Below are positions 55,746-64,000 of a DNA stretch of 64,000 nucleotides, piece by piece. The DNA is taken from contig NZ_CP041238.1 in the NCBI RefSeq assembly GCF_013488225.1, positions 459,501 through 523,500 of the forward strand, in the 5' to 3' direction. Both the position numbers and the translations under genes were made by a program. Numbering within the stretch: the stretch's first letter is position 1; the number at the start of each line of letters is the position of its first letter. The DNA comes from Sinorhizobium mexicanum. Its GTDB lineage: Bacteria; Pseudomonadota; Alphaproteobacteria; Rhizobiales; Rhizobiaceae. A model generated the notes under the pieces. That model made no database searches, was not told the origin of the DNA, and saw only the letters and a program-made list of their open reading frames with translations.

Positions 55746-56312
55746 ATGTTCATCCAGACGGAAGCCACGCCAAATCCGGCCACGCTCAAGTTCCTGCCGG
55801 GCAAGGTGGTGATGGAGAACGGTACAGCCGAATTCCGGAGCGAAGAAGAAGCCCGTGCAGAGTCGCCCTTGGCAGCCCGGCTCTTCTCGATCCCGGGCGT
55901 TACCGGTGTCTATTTCGGTTACGACTTCATCACGGTCAGCAAGGAAGGGCAGGACTGGCAACACCTGAAACCCGCCATCCTGGGCTCGATCATGGAACAT
56001 TTCATGTCCGGCCAGCCGGTCATGTCGGGCGCCGGCCGTGCCGAGGAGACGGACCAGGAAGGCGAGTTCTTCGACGAGGGCGACGAAGCGATCGTTGCCA
56101 CGATCAAGGAATTGCTTGAAACGCGCGTTCGTCCGGCTGTTGCCCAGGATGGTGGCGACATCACGTTCCGCGGCTTCAAGGATGGCACCGTGTTCCTGAA
56201 CATGAAGGGCGCATGCTCTGGCTGCCCGTCCTCGACCGCGACGTTGAGGCACGGTGTGCAGAACCTGCTGCGCCACTTCGTTCCGGAAGTCGAAGCAGTC
56301 GAATCCGTCTGA
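55746..56312 (+). CDS. Nfu-type iron-sulfur cluster scaffold/carrier protein
   Basis: 188 residues. The N-terminal Nfu_N domain starts MFIQTEATPNPATLKFLPG (about 1-90) and the C-terminal NifU-like domain has TRVRPAVAQDGGDITFRGF and the cluster-binding CxxC in ACSGCPSSTATL. It is thought to deliver [4Fe-4S] clusters; it is related to NfuA/mitochondrial NFU1, not to the nitrogenase-specific NifU. GGAGAGAG precedes the ATG. Confidence 0.93.
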   Translation: MFIQTEATPNPATLKFLPGKVVMENGTAEFRSEEEARAESPLAARLFSIPGVTGVYFGYDFITVSKEGQDWQHLKPAILGSIMEHFMSGQPVMSGAGRAEETDQEGEFFDEGDEAIVATIKELLETRVRPAVAQDGGDITFRGFKDGTVFLNMKGACSGCPSSTATLRHGVQNLLRHFVPEVEAVESV

Positions 56313-56432
56313 TCCGGGGCGCCCTGTCCCGTCGTCGTTCGTCACGCGCAAGAGCGGGTGCCAGAACGGCGGGAAGGGCACTTCGCGCCGGATCTGCGCG
56401 CGAAGCAATGGAGGGAGGCCATTGCGGCTGAC

Positions 56433-57092
56433 ATGTTAGTGCTTGCCATCGATACATCCGGCAGCGGTTGCTCCGCTGCGGTTTATGACAGCGCGTCCGC
56501 CAAGGTTCTGGCACGCGCGGGCGCAAACATTGGACGCGGCCACGCCGAGCGCCTGATGAAGTTCGTCGACGAGGCGCTGCTCGCGGCCGACAGGAAGCTT
56601 GCAGATATTGACCGTATCGCAGTCACAATCGGCCCCGGCTCCTTTACCGGAATTCGTGTCGGCGTCGCGGCCGCGCGTGGCCTTGCACTCGCCCTTGGCA
56701 AGCCGGCGGTGGGCATCACCACGCTTGAGGTCGCCGCAGAAAGCGCCAGGCTGGCGACGTCCGGCAAGGCGGTTCTCGTCGTCATCGACGCGAAACGGGA
56801 CGAAGTCTATGCCCAGGTTTTCGACGCCTCGGGTGGAGCAAGGGGCGAGCCTGAAATTCTATCGGTCACGGCGGCGCGCGAGCGGTTTTCCGGCTTCGAA
56901 GGCATCGTTTGCGGCTCTGGCGCTTCCCTCGTTGACCATGTGCAGCCAGGTGGAATGCCGGACGATATCGACATTGCCGTCGTTGGCCGGCTGGGTGCCG
57001 GCGCCGATCCAGCTTCAGCCAAGCCGAAACCTTTATACTTGCGTGGACCGGATGCGAAGCCACAGGCAGGTTTCGCCGTAACCCGAGCCTAG
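56433..57092 (+). CDS. tsaB: tRNA threonylcarbamoyladenosine biosynthesis protein TsaB
   Basis: 219-residue ASKHA-fold partner of TsaD in the synthesis of t6A37 in ANN-decoding tRNAs. The N-terminus MLVLAIDTSGSGCSAAVY and ITIGPGSFTGIRVGVAAARG-like segment (GPGSFTGIRVGVAAARGLAL) are diagnostic, as is VIDAKRDEVYAQVFD. The start chosen is the first family residue; the longer frame upstream is not conserved. rimI follows after six bases. Confidence 0.94.
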   Translation: MLVLAIDTSGSGCSAAVYDSASAKVLARAGANIGRGHAERLMKFVDEALLAADRKLADIDRIAVTIGPGSFTGIRVGVAAARGLALALGKPAVGITTLEVAAESARLATSGKAVLVVIDAKRDEVYAQVFDASGGARGEPEILSVTAARERFSGFEGIVCGSGASLVDHVQPGGMPDDIDIAVVGRLGAGADPASAKPKPLYLRGPDAKPQAGFAVTRA

Positions 57093-57098
57093 ACCACG

Positions 57099-57596
57099 AT
57101 GAGTTTGACCGATTATTTCACCCGTCGGACGGAGTTCGATATTTTCCCGCTCGAGGAGGGCGACCTCGTTGCCGCCGCGGCGCTGCATAGCCAGCGCTTC
57201 GCATCTCCCTGGAGCGACGGTGAAATTCACGCATTGCTGTCGCAGGATACCGTTTTTGGCTTCGTGGCGCGCCAGACGAAGGGCGCCTTTCGTCCTGCGG
57301 TCGGCGGTTTCGTGCTCTCGCGCGCCGTGGCCGGTGAAGCCGAAATCCTGACGATCGGGGTCGACCCGCGTTTCACCCGGTCTGGCCTCGGCTGGCGTCT
57401 GATGCAGGCGGCGATGCGTGAGGCGCTCGTCAAAGGGTCCGAGGCGCTCTTCCTCGAAGTCGATGAAACGAACCAGGCCGCACTCGGTCTCTATCAGAAG
57501 CTCGGCTTCCTTAAGGTTGGCGAACGCCGGGCCTACTACCAGGGATCGACCGGAGCGCGCACGGCGGCGCTTGTCATGCGACTCGATCTTCGCTAG
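57099..57596 (+). CDS. rimI: Ribosomal-protein-alanine N-acetyltransferase RimI
   Basis: GNAT acetyltransferase, 165 residues, that in the family modifies the N-terminal Ala of ribosomal protein S18. The acetyl-CoA loop is RFTRSGLGWRLMQAAM, preceded by EILTIGVDP, and NQAALGLYQKLGF plus RRAYY are RimI features. The tsaB-rimI order is widely conserved, which supports the assignment over a generic GNAT. Confidence 0.9.
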   Translation: MSLTDYFTRRTEFDIFPLEEGDLVAAAALHSQRFASPWSDGEIHALLSQDTVFGFVARQTKGAFRPAVGGFVLSRAVAGEAEILTIGVDPRFTRSGLGWRLMQAAMREALVKGSEALFLEVDETNQAALGLYQKLGFLKVGERRAYYQGSTGARTAALVMRLDLR

Positions 57597-57696
57597 TCCG
57601 ATTCACCATATGGTCCGGCTTTCGAAAGTGGCGGGGGCGCTGCCATGCGGGGGCCGACGGTGAAGGAAAGATGAGCGGCTTGGAAAGCCTTCGCGG

Positions 57697-58521
57697 ATGA
57701 TCAATTGGATCCGGGTTGCCCTGTGCGGCGCGCTGCTGGTGCTGGTCTCGCTGGTGCTGATGCCCGTGCAGATCTTTTGCCTGTGGCTGGATTTGAAGCC
57801 CCGGCGGTGGCTGCCGCGGTTCTGGCACCGGGTGGCTTGCCTGTTGCTCGGCCTTCATGTTCGCGTTCATGGCGAGCCGGAACGCCGGCGTCCATTGCTG
57901 CTCAGCGCCAATCACGTGTCCTGGAAGGATATTCTGGTGCTGTCCTCCGTGACCGACGTCGTCTTCGTCGCCAAATCCGAGGTGAAGACCTGGCCTGTCT
58001 TTGGGCTCCTCGCCCGACTGCAGGCTTCCGTTTTCATCGAGCGCGACCAGAAGCGCACGACCGGCCATCAGGTGAGCGAGATCGGACGAAGGCTCGCTGA
58101 TGGAGAGATCGTCGTGCTCTTCCCGGAAGGCACCACCTCCGACGGCAACCGGTTGCTGGACATCAAGACCTCGCTGTTCGGCGCCGCTGCCTCTGCCGTT
58201 CCGCACTCGCCCACGGGCGTGGTCCATGTCCAGCCGCTCGCCATTTCCTATACCGGCATCCATGGCATGCCCATGGGGCGCTACAACAGGCCGATCGCCG
58301 CGTGGCCGGGCGACATCGGGCTGCTGCCGCACCTTCTTGGCGTGCTGCGCGAAGGTGCGCTTGAGGTGGATGTCGATTTCGGCGAGGCGGTGGACTATGA
58401 CCGCCATGCCAACCGGAAAGACGTAAGCCGCACGATCGAGCAGCGCATTCGCAGCATGCTGTCGGATCGCCTGAGGGGGCGACCGCGGCTGGATCGGGGC
58501 GTCGCGCGCGCCGAACGATAG
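57697..58521 (+). CDS. olsA: Lyso-ornithine lipid O-acyltransferase (PlsC family)
   Basis: Second enzyme of ornithine-lipid synthesis, acylating lyso-ornithine lipid. 274 residues, a membrane-associated 1-acyl-glycerol-3-phosphate-type acyltransferase with an N-terminal hydrophobic helix ([20 protein letters not shown]), the catalytic HX4D in NHVSWKD and the FPEGTTSDG motif. PlsC itself is the alternative; the olsA call rests on my recall of the Sinorhizobium olsA neighbourhood upstream of miaB and on olsB being in the same window. Confidence 0.85.
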   Translation: MINWIRVALCGALLVLVSLVLMPVQIFCLWLDLKPRRWLPRFWHRVACLLLGLHVRVHGEPERRRPLLLSANHVSWKDILVLSSVTDVVFVAKSEVKTWPVFGLLARLQASVFIERDQKRTTGHQVSEIGRRLADGEIVVLFPEGTTSDGNRLLDIKTSLFGAAASAVPHSPTGVVHVQPLAISYTGIHGMPMGRYNRPIAAWPGDIGLLPHLLGVLREGALEVDVDFGEAVDYDRHANRKDVSRTIEQRIRSMLSDRLRGRPRLDRGVARAER

Positions 58522-58574
58522 CAGCCTGCCAAAAATGCTTCAACTTTGGGCCGCCATGCACTAAAGAACGCCGC

Positions 58575-59975
58575 ATGACCCAGGAAACAGCTCTTCTGTC
58601 GAAAACGCCGGTGCCGGGCGAGGAACACGCATCCTCGCGCAAGGTCTTCGTGAAGACCTATGGCTGCCAGATGAACGTCTATGATTCCGACCGCATGTCG
58701 GATGCGCTTTCGCGCGACGGCTACGTTTCGACCGACGTTCTGGAGGAAGCCGACTTCGTTCTGCTCAACACCTGCCATATCCGCGAGAAGGCGGCTGAAA
58801 AGGTCTATTCCGAGCTTGGCCGGTTGCGCGAGCTGAAGAAGGAGAAGGCGCGCGAAGGCCGCGAAATGGTCATCGGCGTCGCCGGCTGTGTCGCGCAGGC
58901 CGAGGGCGACGAAATCCTTCGCCGCGCGCCGGCAGTCGACCTCGTCATCGGCCCGCAGACCTATCACCGCCTTCCCGAGGCGCTGAAGCGTGCGCGGGGT
59001 GGCGAGCGTGTCGTCGAAACCGATTATGCGATCGAGGACAAGTTTGAGCACCTGCCTGCGCCGGACAGGGCGAAGACACGCGCCCGCGGCGTGACCGCCT
59101 TTCTGACGGTGCAGGAGGGATGCGACAAGTTCTGCACTTTCTGTGTCGTGCCCTATACCCGCGGCTCGGAAGTGTCGCGACCAGTGGCCCAGATTGTCGC
59201 CGAGGCCGAAAAGCTGGTCGAAGGCGGGGTGCGCGAAATCACCCTGCTCGGGCAGAACGTCAATGCCTGGCATGGCACCGGCCCGGATGGCCGCGATTGG
59301 GGCTTGGGCGATCTTCTCGTCCGCCTTGCCGAAATCGAGGGCCTCAAGCGTCTGCGTTATACGACCAGCCATCCGCGCGACATGGATGACAGCCTGATCG
59401 AGGCGCATCGGTCGATGGCGAAGCTGATGCCCTATCTGCATCTGCCGGTCCAATCAGGATCCGACCGCATCCTGAAGGCGATGAACCGGCGTCATACGGC
59501 GGCCGAGTACCTCGCGCTGATAGATCGCATTCGCGCGGCTCAGCCCGACCTTGCCCTATCCGGCGATTTCATCGTAGGCTTTCCGGGTGAAACCGACGAG
59601 GACTTCGAAGATACAATGCGTCTCGTCGAGGCGGTGGGTTATGCACAGGCATTTTCCTTCAAGTATTCGACCCGTCCCGGCACGCCGGGGGCCGAACTCA
59701 AGGATCAGGTTCCCGAGGACGTGAAAGCCAAGCGTTTGGAAAGATTGCAGACTTTGCTCATCAAGCAGCAGCGGGACTTCGCAGAGGCTTGTGTCGGGCG
59801 CGAGATCGATCTGCTTCTGGAGAAACCCGGCCGCATGCCCGGCCAGCTTGTCGGTCGTTCACCATGGCTGCAGCCGGTGAATGTTGATGCAAAAACATCG
59901 CAAATCGGTGACATTATCAAAGTACGAATCATCAAGGCGGGCTCCAACAGCCTCTTTGCCGAGATGATCGGATAG
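58575..59975 (+). CDS. miaB: tRNA-2-methylthio-N6-dimethylallyladenosine synthase
   Basis: Radical SAM methylthiotransferase acting on i6A37 of tRNA, 466 residues. The N-terminal MTTase domain has three Cys in [16 protein letters not shown] and VAGCVAQ, which hold the auxiliary cluster. The radical SAM motif is [15 protein letters not shown]. The C-terminal TRAM domain starts about residue 400. The first GGAG-free start has no clear alternative. It is followed by phoH, ybeY, corC and lnt, a conserved order. Confidence 0.97.
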   Translation: MTQETALLSKTPVPGEEHASSRKVFVKTYGCQMNVYDSDRMSDALSRDGYVSTDVLEEADFVLLNTCHIREKAAEKVYSELGRLRELKKEKAREGREMVIGVAGCVAQAEGDEILRRAPAVDLVIGPQTYHRLPEALKRARGGERVVETDYAIEDKFEHLPAPDRAKTRARGVTAFLTVQEGCDKFCTFCVVPYTRGSEVSRPVAQIVAEAEKLVEGGVREITLLGQNVNAWHGTGPDGRDWGLGDLLVRLAEIEGLKRLRYTTSHPRDMDDSLIEAHRSMAKLMPYLHLPVQSGSDRILKAMNRRHTAAEYLALIDRIRAAQPDLALSGDFIVGFPGETDEDFEDTMRLVEAVGYAQAFSFKYSTRPGTPGAELKDQVPEDVKAKRLERLQTLLIKQQRDFAEACVGREIDLLLEKPGRMPGQLVGRSPWLQPVNVDAKTSQIGDIIKVRIIKAGSNSLFAEMIG

Positions 59976-60007
59976 CGCTGTAAAGCGAGAGCGAGGAGCC
60001 TAACCGC

Positions 60008-61063
60008 TTGGACGGACACGAATTGATTTCTTCATCACCGCGCCAGTCAAAAACATCTGCGACAGACGTCAATCACTTCGTGCTCACTTTCGAGAACAAC
60101 CGCTTTGCCAGCGAACTTTTCGGCCAATTCGACCAGAATCTGAAGTTGCTCGAAGAGCGCCTGCGCATCGATGCGAGACCACGCGGAAATTCCGTTGCCA
60201 TCTCGGGCGATGTGGTGGCGACAAACCAAGCGCGGCGCGCTCTCGACTATCTCTACGGAAGATTGCAGAGTGGCGGATCGATCGATACGTCCGATGTCGA
60301 GGGAGCGATCCGTATGGCGGTCGCTGCCGACGACCAGCTGCAGTTGCCGACCATGGAACGCAAAGCCAAATTGACGATGGCGCAGATCTCGACGCGCAAG
60401 AAGACCATCGCTGCGCGCACGCCCATGCAGGATGCTTATATCCGCGCGATGGAGCGGGCGGAACTCGTGTTCGGCATCGGTCCGGCCGGTACCGGCAAGA
60501 CCTATCTTGCCGTTGCTCATGCCGCTCAGCTTCTCGAGCGCGGCGCGGTCGACCGCATCGTCTTGTCGCGGCCGGCGGTCGAAGCCGGTGAGCGCCTGGG
60601 CTTCCTGCCTGGCGACATGAAGGAAAAGGTCGATCCCTATCTGAGGCCGCTCTACGACGCGCTCTACGACATGATGCCCGGCGACAAGGTCGAGCGGGCG
60701 ATCACCGCGGGCGTGATCGAGATCGCGCCGCTGGCTTTCATGCGTGGGCGCACGCTCGCCAATGCCGCCGTAATCCTCGACGAGGCGCAGAACACGACAT
60801 CGATGCAGATGAAGATGTTCCTGACTCGTCTTGGCGAAAACGGACGGATGATCGTCACCGGCGATCCCAGCCAGATCGACCTGCCGCGTGGCGTCAAGTC
60901 GGGCCTCGTGGAGGCGCTGCAGATCCTCAATGGCGTGGAGGGCGTTTCGGTAATCCGCTTCAAGGATGTCGATGTCGTCCGCCATCCAATGGTGGCGAGG
61001 ATCGTCAGGGCCTATGAAGCCCACACTGCGGTTCACGACGAGAGCGAGCAGAGCGATCGCTAG
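60008..61063 (+). CDS. phoH: PhoH-like ATPase
   Basis: Cytoplasmic P-loop ATPase (PhoH/YbeZ) associated with YbeY in RNA metabolism, 351 residues. Walker A is IGPAGTGKTYLAVAHA, Walker B is AAVILDEAQNTTSMQMKMFL (in part), and SRPAVEAGERLGFLPGD is the family signature. An N-terminal KH-like region (about 25-100) precedes the ATPase. The start is TTG, supported by AGGAG nine bases upstream and the absence of an ATG nearby. Confidence 0.94.
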   Translation: MDGHELISSSPRQSKTSATDVNHFVLTFENNRFASELFGQFDQNLKLLEERLRIDARPRGNSVAISGDVVATNQARRALDYLYGRLQSGGSIDTSDVEGAIRMAVAADDQLQLPTMERKAKLTMAQISTRKKTIAARTPMQDAYIRAMERAELVFGIGPAGTGKTYLAVAHAAQLLERGAVDRIVLSRPAVEAGERLGFLPGDMKEKVDPYLRPLYDALYDMMPGDKVERAITAGVIEIAPLAFMRGRTLANAAVILDEAQNTTSMQMKMFLTRLGENGRMIVTGDPSQIDLPRGVKSGLVEALQILNGVEGVSVIRFKDVDVVRHPMVARIVRAYEAHTAVHDESEQSDR

Positions 61064-61074
61064 TCCTTATCTAT

Positions 61075-61119
61075 CGCGTGATTTGCCCGAAAACCGGTTT
61101 CCACTTTTCGGATCACGCT
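61075..61119. repeat. GCGTGAT-type palindromic repeat
   Basis: GCGTGATTTGCCCGAAAACC and its imperfect complement ending ATCACGC form a palindrome in the phoH-ybeY gap, of a kind frequent between rhizobial genes. It sits directly upstream of the ybeY start and could affect its expression. Confidence 0.5.
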
Positions 61120-61141
61120 CCAGCGGCGGTTCGTTGCGAAC

Positions 61142-61648
61142 ATGACGGTTTTGGATATTCAGATCAGCGTCGAAGAAGGCGATTGGCCATCGGAAGATGA
61201 GCTGCAATCCTTCTCGGCACGCATTCTCGAGGCGGCGGCCGATTTCCTCCTTCGCGAGGAAAAGCAGCCTTTTCCGCCGGACGTGTCGGAAGTCTCTCTG
61301 GTCTTCACCGACGATGCGTCGATGCGGGCGATCAACGCGGAATGGCGAAACCAGGACAAGCCAACCAATGTGCTGTCTTTTCCGGCCTTTCCTGTGACGC
61401 CGGGCAAGATGCCGGGGCCGATGCTCGGCGATATCATCGTTGCTTACGAAACCCTGAACCGCGAGGCGGCCGAGATGGCGAAGCCGTTTGAAGCGCATTT
61501 GACGCATCTTCTCGTGCATGGATTCCTCCATCTTTTCGGGTATGATCACCTGCAAGACGACGAGGCGGAAAGAATGGAAGGCCTGGAGACTCGCATTTTG
61601 GCGCGTCTTGGCCTATCTGATCCCTACGGGGACCGGTCCCCGGATTAA
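61142..61648 (+). CDS. ybeY: Endoribonuclease/rRNA maturation factor YbeY
   Basis: Zinc-dependent endoribonuclease of 16S rRNA 3'-end maturation and ribosome quality control, 168 residues. The metal motif H-x3-H-x5-H is [11 protein letters not shown], preceded by [22 protein letters not shown] is the other conserved block. Sinorhizobium YbeY has also been linked to Hfq-like sRNA control. It overlaps a repeat-derived leader; no strong ribosome site is visible. Confidence 0.95.
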   Translation: MTVLDIQISVEEGDWPSEDELQSFSARILEAAADFLLREEKQPFPPDVSEVSLVFTDDASMRAINAEWRNQDKPTNVLSFPAFPVTPGKMPGPMLGDIIVAYETLNREAAEMAKPFEAHLTHLLVHGFLHLFGYDHLQDDEAERMEGLETRILARLGLSDPYGDRSPD

Positions 61649-61660
61649 CAGTTTGGAACG

Positions 61661-62824
61661 ATGAGCGACACCAACACACAGCCGGCTGCCGTTGCGGCCG
61701 AGGAAGCAGAAGCTTCCGGAGAGGCCGAGGCGGGCAGTAGTAGCACCGCCACTCCCCGACAGGAGGGCAGCAAATCCACAACCTCGTTCTGGAGCCGTGC
61801 GGCGCGTCTGCTGCGGGGGGCAAGTCCGTCGAGCCTGCGTGAAGATCTCGCCGACGCTCTGATGACGGATGCGGACAGCAACGCCGCGTTCTCGCCCGAA
61901 GAGCGGGCAATGCTCAATAACATCCTGCGTTTTCGCGAGGTTCGCGTCGAGGACGTGATGGTGCCGCGCGCCGATATCGAGGCCGTGGACCAGAGCATCA
62001 CGATCGGTGAGCTCATGGTCATTTTCGAGGAGTCGGGACGCTCGCGCATGCCGGTCTACAACGAGGGCCTGGATGACCCCCGCGGCATGATCCATATCCG
62101 CGACCTGCTCGCCTATGTCACAAAACAGGCCCGCAACCGGCGCCGCAACGGCAAGGCACAGCCGACGCCCCTCACCGGCGCGGAAAAGACACCTCGACAG
62201 CAAAGGGCGGGCTTTGACCTCTCGCGCGTCGATCTCGGCAAGACGGTCGAAGAGGCCGGCATCGTCCGCCAGGTCCTGTTCGTGCCGCCGTCGATGCTGG
62301 CCTCGGATCTCATGCAGCGCATGCAGGCCGCGCGTATCCAGATGGCCCTCGTCATCGATGAATATGGCGGCACCGACGGTCTCGTATCGCTCGAGGACAT
62401 CGTTGAGATGGTCGTCGGCGACATCGAGGACGAGCACGACGACGAGGAGGTGATGTTCGCCCGCTCGTCGGACGACGTTTTCGTCGCCGATGCCCGCGTC
62501 GAACTCGAGGAGATCGCCGAAGCGATCGGTCCGGATTTCGATGTGCGCGAGCAGCTCGAGGATGTCGACACGCTCGGCGGACTGGTTTTCGCCTCGCTCG
62601 GACGCATTCCGGTTCGCGGCGAGGTGGTTCAGGCGATTCCCGGTTTTGAGTTTCAGATCCTTGATGCCGATCCGCGGCGCGTCAAACGGGTGCGCATCAT
62701 GCGCAAGCGCCCGCTGGCCCGTCGTCGCGTGGTGAAGACGGAGCGGGAGACGTCGTCTGAAACGCCGCCCGCCGGTCGCGACACCGAGGCCGGTGCCGGA
62801 TCACAGCCGGCGTCGGAACAATAG
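61661..62824 (+). CDS. CorC/TlyC-family CBS-domain protein
   Basis: 387 residues without transmembrane helices. An N-terminal low-complexity region (about 1-50) is followed by the CorC motif RVEDVMVPRADIEAVD, two CBS domains (about 85-150 and 185-245, with VIDEYGGTDGLVSLEDIVE (in part)), and the CorC_HlyC domain (about 265-345; LEEIAEAIGPDFDV). It contains an extra basic insert between the CBS repeats (NRRRNGKAQPTPLTG). Often called hemolysin; a role in Mg/Co homeostasis or envelope is inferred. It stands between ybeY and lnt as in E. coli. Confidence 0.9.
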   Translation: MSDTNTQPAAVAAEEAEASGEAEAGSSSTATPRQEGSKSTTSFWSRAARLLRGASPSSLREDLADALMTDADSNAAFSPEERAMLNNILRFREVRVEDVMVPRADIEAVDQSITIGELMVIFEESGRSRMPVYNEGLDDPRGMIHIRDLLAYVTKQARNRRRNGKAQPTPLTGAEKTPRQQRAGFDLSRVDLGKTVEEAGIVRQVLFVPPSMLASDLMQRMQAARIQMALVIDEYGGTDGLVSLEDIVEMVVGDIEDEHDDEEVMFARSSDDVFVADARVELEEIAEAIGPDFDVREQLEDVDTLGGLVFASLGRIPVRGEVVQAIPGFEFQILDADPRRVKRVRIMRKRPLARRRVVKTERETSSETPPAGRDTEAGAGSQPASEQ

Positions 62825-62855
62825 CCGGTCCATCGGCGCCGCCTTCCCAATTTTA

Positions 62856-62930
62856 AGAGTTAGATCGTTTCACGGTTTAGGCGAAACCGTGAGACGATGA
62901 AAATTCTCATAAGACGCGCGGCGCCATAGG
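62856..62930. repeat. Hybrid mosaic repeat between corC and lnt
   Basis: The left module is AAGAGTTAG followed by a 15-bp palindrome (ATCGTTTCACGGTTT and AAACCGTGAGACGAT), as in the 4625-4728 repeat. The right module is AAGACGCGCGGCGCCATAG, as at the end of the 32121-32223 repeat. It is therefore a junction of two repeat types. The 253-base gap holds nothing else. Confidence 0.6.
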
Positions 62931-63077
62931 TGTCTCTTCCGATTTCCGGCGCGACGCCGGGCTGTGCAACGTATGGGATCGGGACAAGCAGCCGCTTTTT
63001 TGGAAGACTGCCGCTGAATGATTCGGTCGTTTTCCTGCGCGGGTCGACATGTGATGCCGCGTCTATTTGGAGGCTGT

Positions 63078-64000
63078 ATGGCAGGGCTGGCAGGCAGGAT
63101 TATGCTCCTCTCCGGGGCGTCGCGGGTATTTATCGCCTTCCTCGCGGGGCTCTTGACGGTTCTCGCCCAACCGCCGTTCGGCATCTTTGCGGCAGCCTTC
63201 GTCTCGTGTCCCGTCCTTGTCTGGCTGATCGATGGCGCACCGGGCGATCCTGAAAAAGGCCGGCTCGCAAGGCTTTGGCCGGCCTTGTCGGTCGGCTGGA
63301 GCTTCGGTTTCGGCTATTTCCTTGGCGGCCTCTGGTGGCTTGGCAATGCCTTGCTGATCGAGGCGGATCTTTTTGCCTGGGCGCTGCCGCTAGCCGTTGT
63401 CGGCCTGCCTGCCTTTCTCGCGCTCTTTTACGCCCTCGCAGTCGCGCTGGCGCGCTGTCTCTGGTCCGATGGCCTGGGCAGGATCGCCGCCCTTGCATTC
63501 GGGTTCGGCATCGCGGAGTGGCTCCGCGGGTTTTTGTTCACGGGCTTTCCCTGGAATGCCATCGGCTATGCCTTGATGCCGATGCCCCTGATGATGCAGT
63601 CGGCGAGCGTCTTGAACCTTGCGACGATCAACATGCTCGCGGTCTTCGTGTTTGCGGCACCCGCGCTCATCGCCACCGGGAAGGGCGCGCGTACGGGCCT
63701 CGCGATCGCCGTCGTGCTCTTTGGCGCGCATCTGGCCTTCGGCTTCTATCGCCTTGCTCAGCCGGCGCCCCAACCGTTGTCGCCCCCGTTGACCGTGCGC
63801 CTGGTTCAGCCGGTGGTCGACCAGGCGAAAAAGCTCGATGACCGCGAACGCTCATCGGTCTTCGAGGAACATCTCGCTCTGACGACCGCGCCGGTGGAGA
63901 ACGGTGGCAAACGGCCGGACATCATTGTTTGGCCGGAAACGTCGATCCCGTTCATACTCACCGACAACCCGGACGCGCTGGCCCGCATCGCAGAGGTGTT
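63078..64000 (+). CDS. lnt: Apolipoprotein N-acyltransferase (partial, 5' part)
   Basis: Third enzyme of lipoprotein maturation, N-acylating the lipid-modified Cys. 307 codons are visible and the 3' end is outside the window. GGAGG lies five bases ahead of the ATG (MAGLAGRIMLLSG). Six or so hydrophobic segments (for example VFIAFLAGLLTVLAQPPFG, in family terms the first helices) precede the nitrilase-like domain with the catalytic Glu in DIIVWPETSIPF. EWLRGFLFTGFPWNAIGYAL is a conserved Lnt block (in part RGFLFTGFPWN). It follows corC. Confidence 0.95.
   Translation, partial: MAGLAGRIMLLSGASRVFIAFLAGLLTVLAQPPFGIFAAAFVSCPVLVWLIDGAPGDPEKGRLARLWPALSVGWSFGFGYFLGGLWWLGNALLIEADLFAWALPLAVVGLPAFLALFYALAVALARCLWSDGLGRIAALAFGFGIAEWLRGFLFTGFPWNAIGYALMPMPLMMQSASVLNLATINMLAVFVFAAPALIATGKGARTGLAIAVVLFGAHLAFGFYRLAQPAPQPLSPPLTVRLVQPVVDQAKKLDDRERSSVFEEHLALTTAPVENGGKRPDIIVWPETSIPFILTDNPDALARIAEV

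Noticed and set aside
55746..56312. Nitrogenase-specific NifU
   Set aside because: The protein has the Nfu_N plus C-terminal CxxC layout of housekeeping NfuA/NFU1 and lacks the N-terminal IscU-like and central ferredoxin-like domains.
1..64000. tRNA, rRNA, CRISPR array, prophage or conjugative element
   Set aside because: No such structures were noticed on either strand; repeats are short palindromic elements without regular spacers. A dedicated tRNA scan was not possible.

Overview
This 64 kb window is an ordinary chromosomal segment of a high-GC alphaproteobacterium of the family Rhizobiaceae, almost certainly a Sinorhizobium (Ensifer). The grounds are the iolR-iolC inositol locus with an iolC-DUF2090 fusion, a malic enzyme with a phosphotransacetylase-like tail (tme), both ornithine-lipid acyltransferases (olsB and olsA), rhizobial intergenic mosaic repeats including a RIME1-like element, and the order mutM, enoyl-CoA hydratase, rpsT, dnaA. 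The species cannot be fixed from sequence reading alone. No tRNA, rRNA, CRISPR array or prophage was seen.

Layout. 1-3.6 kb: inositol catabolism on the minus strand (partial iolC, iolR, a Gfo/Idh oxidoreductase). 3.7-5.8 kb: a class II glutamine amidotransferase and an IS630-family insertion sequence that ends exactly at the coaBC stop codon. 5.8-11.7 kb, minus strand: coaBC, a nucleoside deaminase, an unusual SDR, an acetyltransferase, ubiB and ubiE. 11.9-16.5 kb, plus strand: mutM, enoyl-CoA hydratase, rpsT, about 0.9 kb of intergenic DNA, dnaA. 16.7-20 kb: an ECF42-type sigma-factor cassette (YCII/DGPF protein, sigma factor, AHSA1 protein, SnoaL-VOC fusion), then a GST. 20.8-23.8 kb, minus strand: rph, a VOC protein, rdgB, hemW. 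24-25.8 kb: hrcA and grpE. 26-29 kb: a lactone oxidase and an SDR divergent from a LuxR-type regulator. 29-34.4 kb, minus strand: lptC, lptA, lptB, rpoN, hpf, ptsN.

34.6-42.1 kb: sppA, ihfB, lapA, coxG (minus strand), two RNA methyltransferases, lspA and an orphan hybrid histidine kinase. 42.4-45.9 kb: olsB, a strong candidate small RNA gene, and tme (minus strand). 46-54 kb: mutS, glnD, murJ, a VOC protein and trpS. 55-64 kb: a UspA protein, an NfuA-like protein, tsaB, rimI, olsA, miaB, phoH, ybeY, corC and the 5' part of lnt.

The genes are mostly housekeeping: replication (dnaA), repair (mutM, mutS), translation and RNA maturation (rpsT, trpS, miaB, ybeY, rph, tsaB, hpf), cofactors (coaBC, hemW, ubiE, ubiB), envelope (lptABC, lnt, lspA, murJ, olsA, olsB) and nitrogen control (rpoN, ptsN, glnD). 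The non-routine content is in the small accessory pieces: the insertion sequence, the mosaic repeats (one is translated inside the deaminase gene), the ECF42 cassette, the LuxR-SDR-oxidase locus, and the predicted small RNA between olsB and tme.
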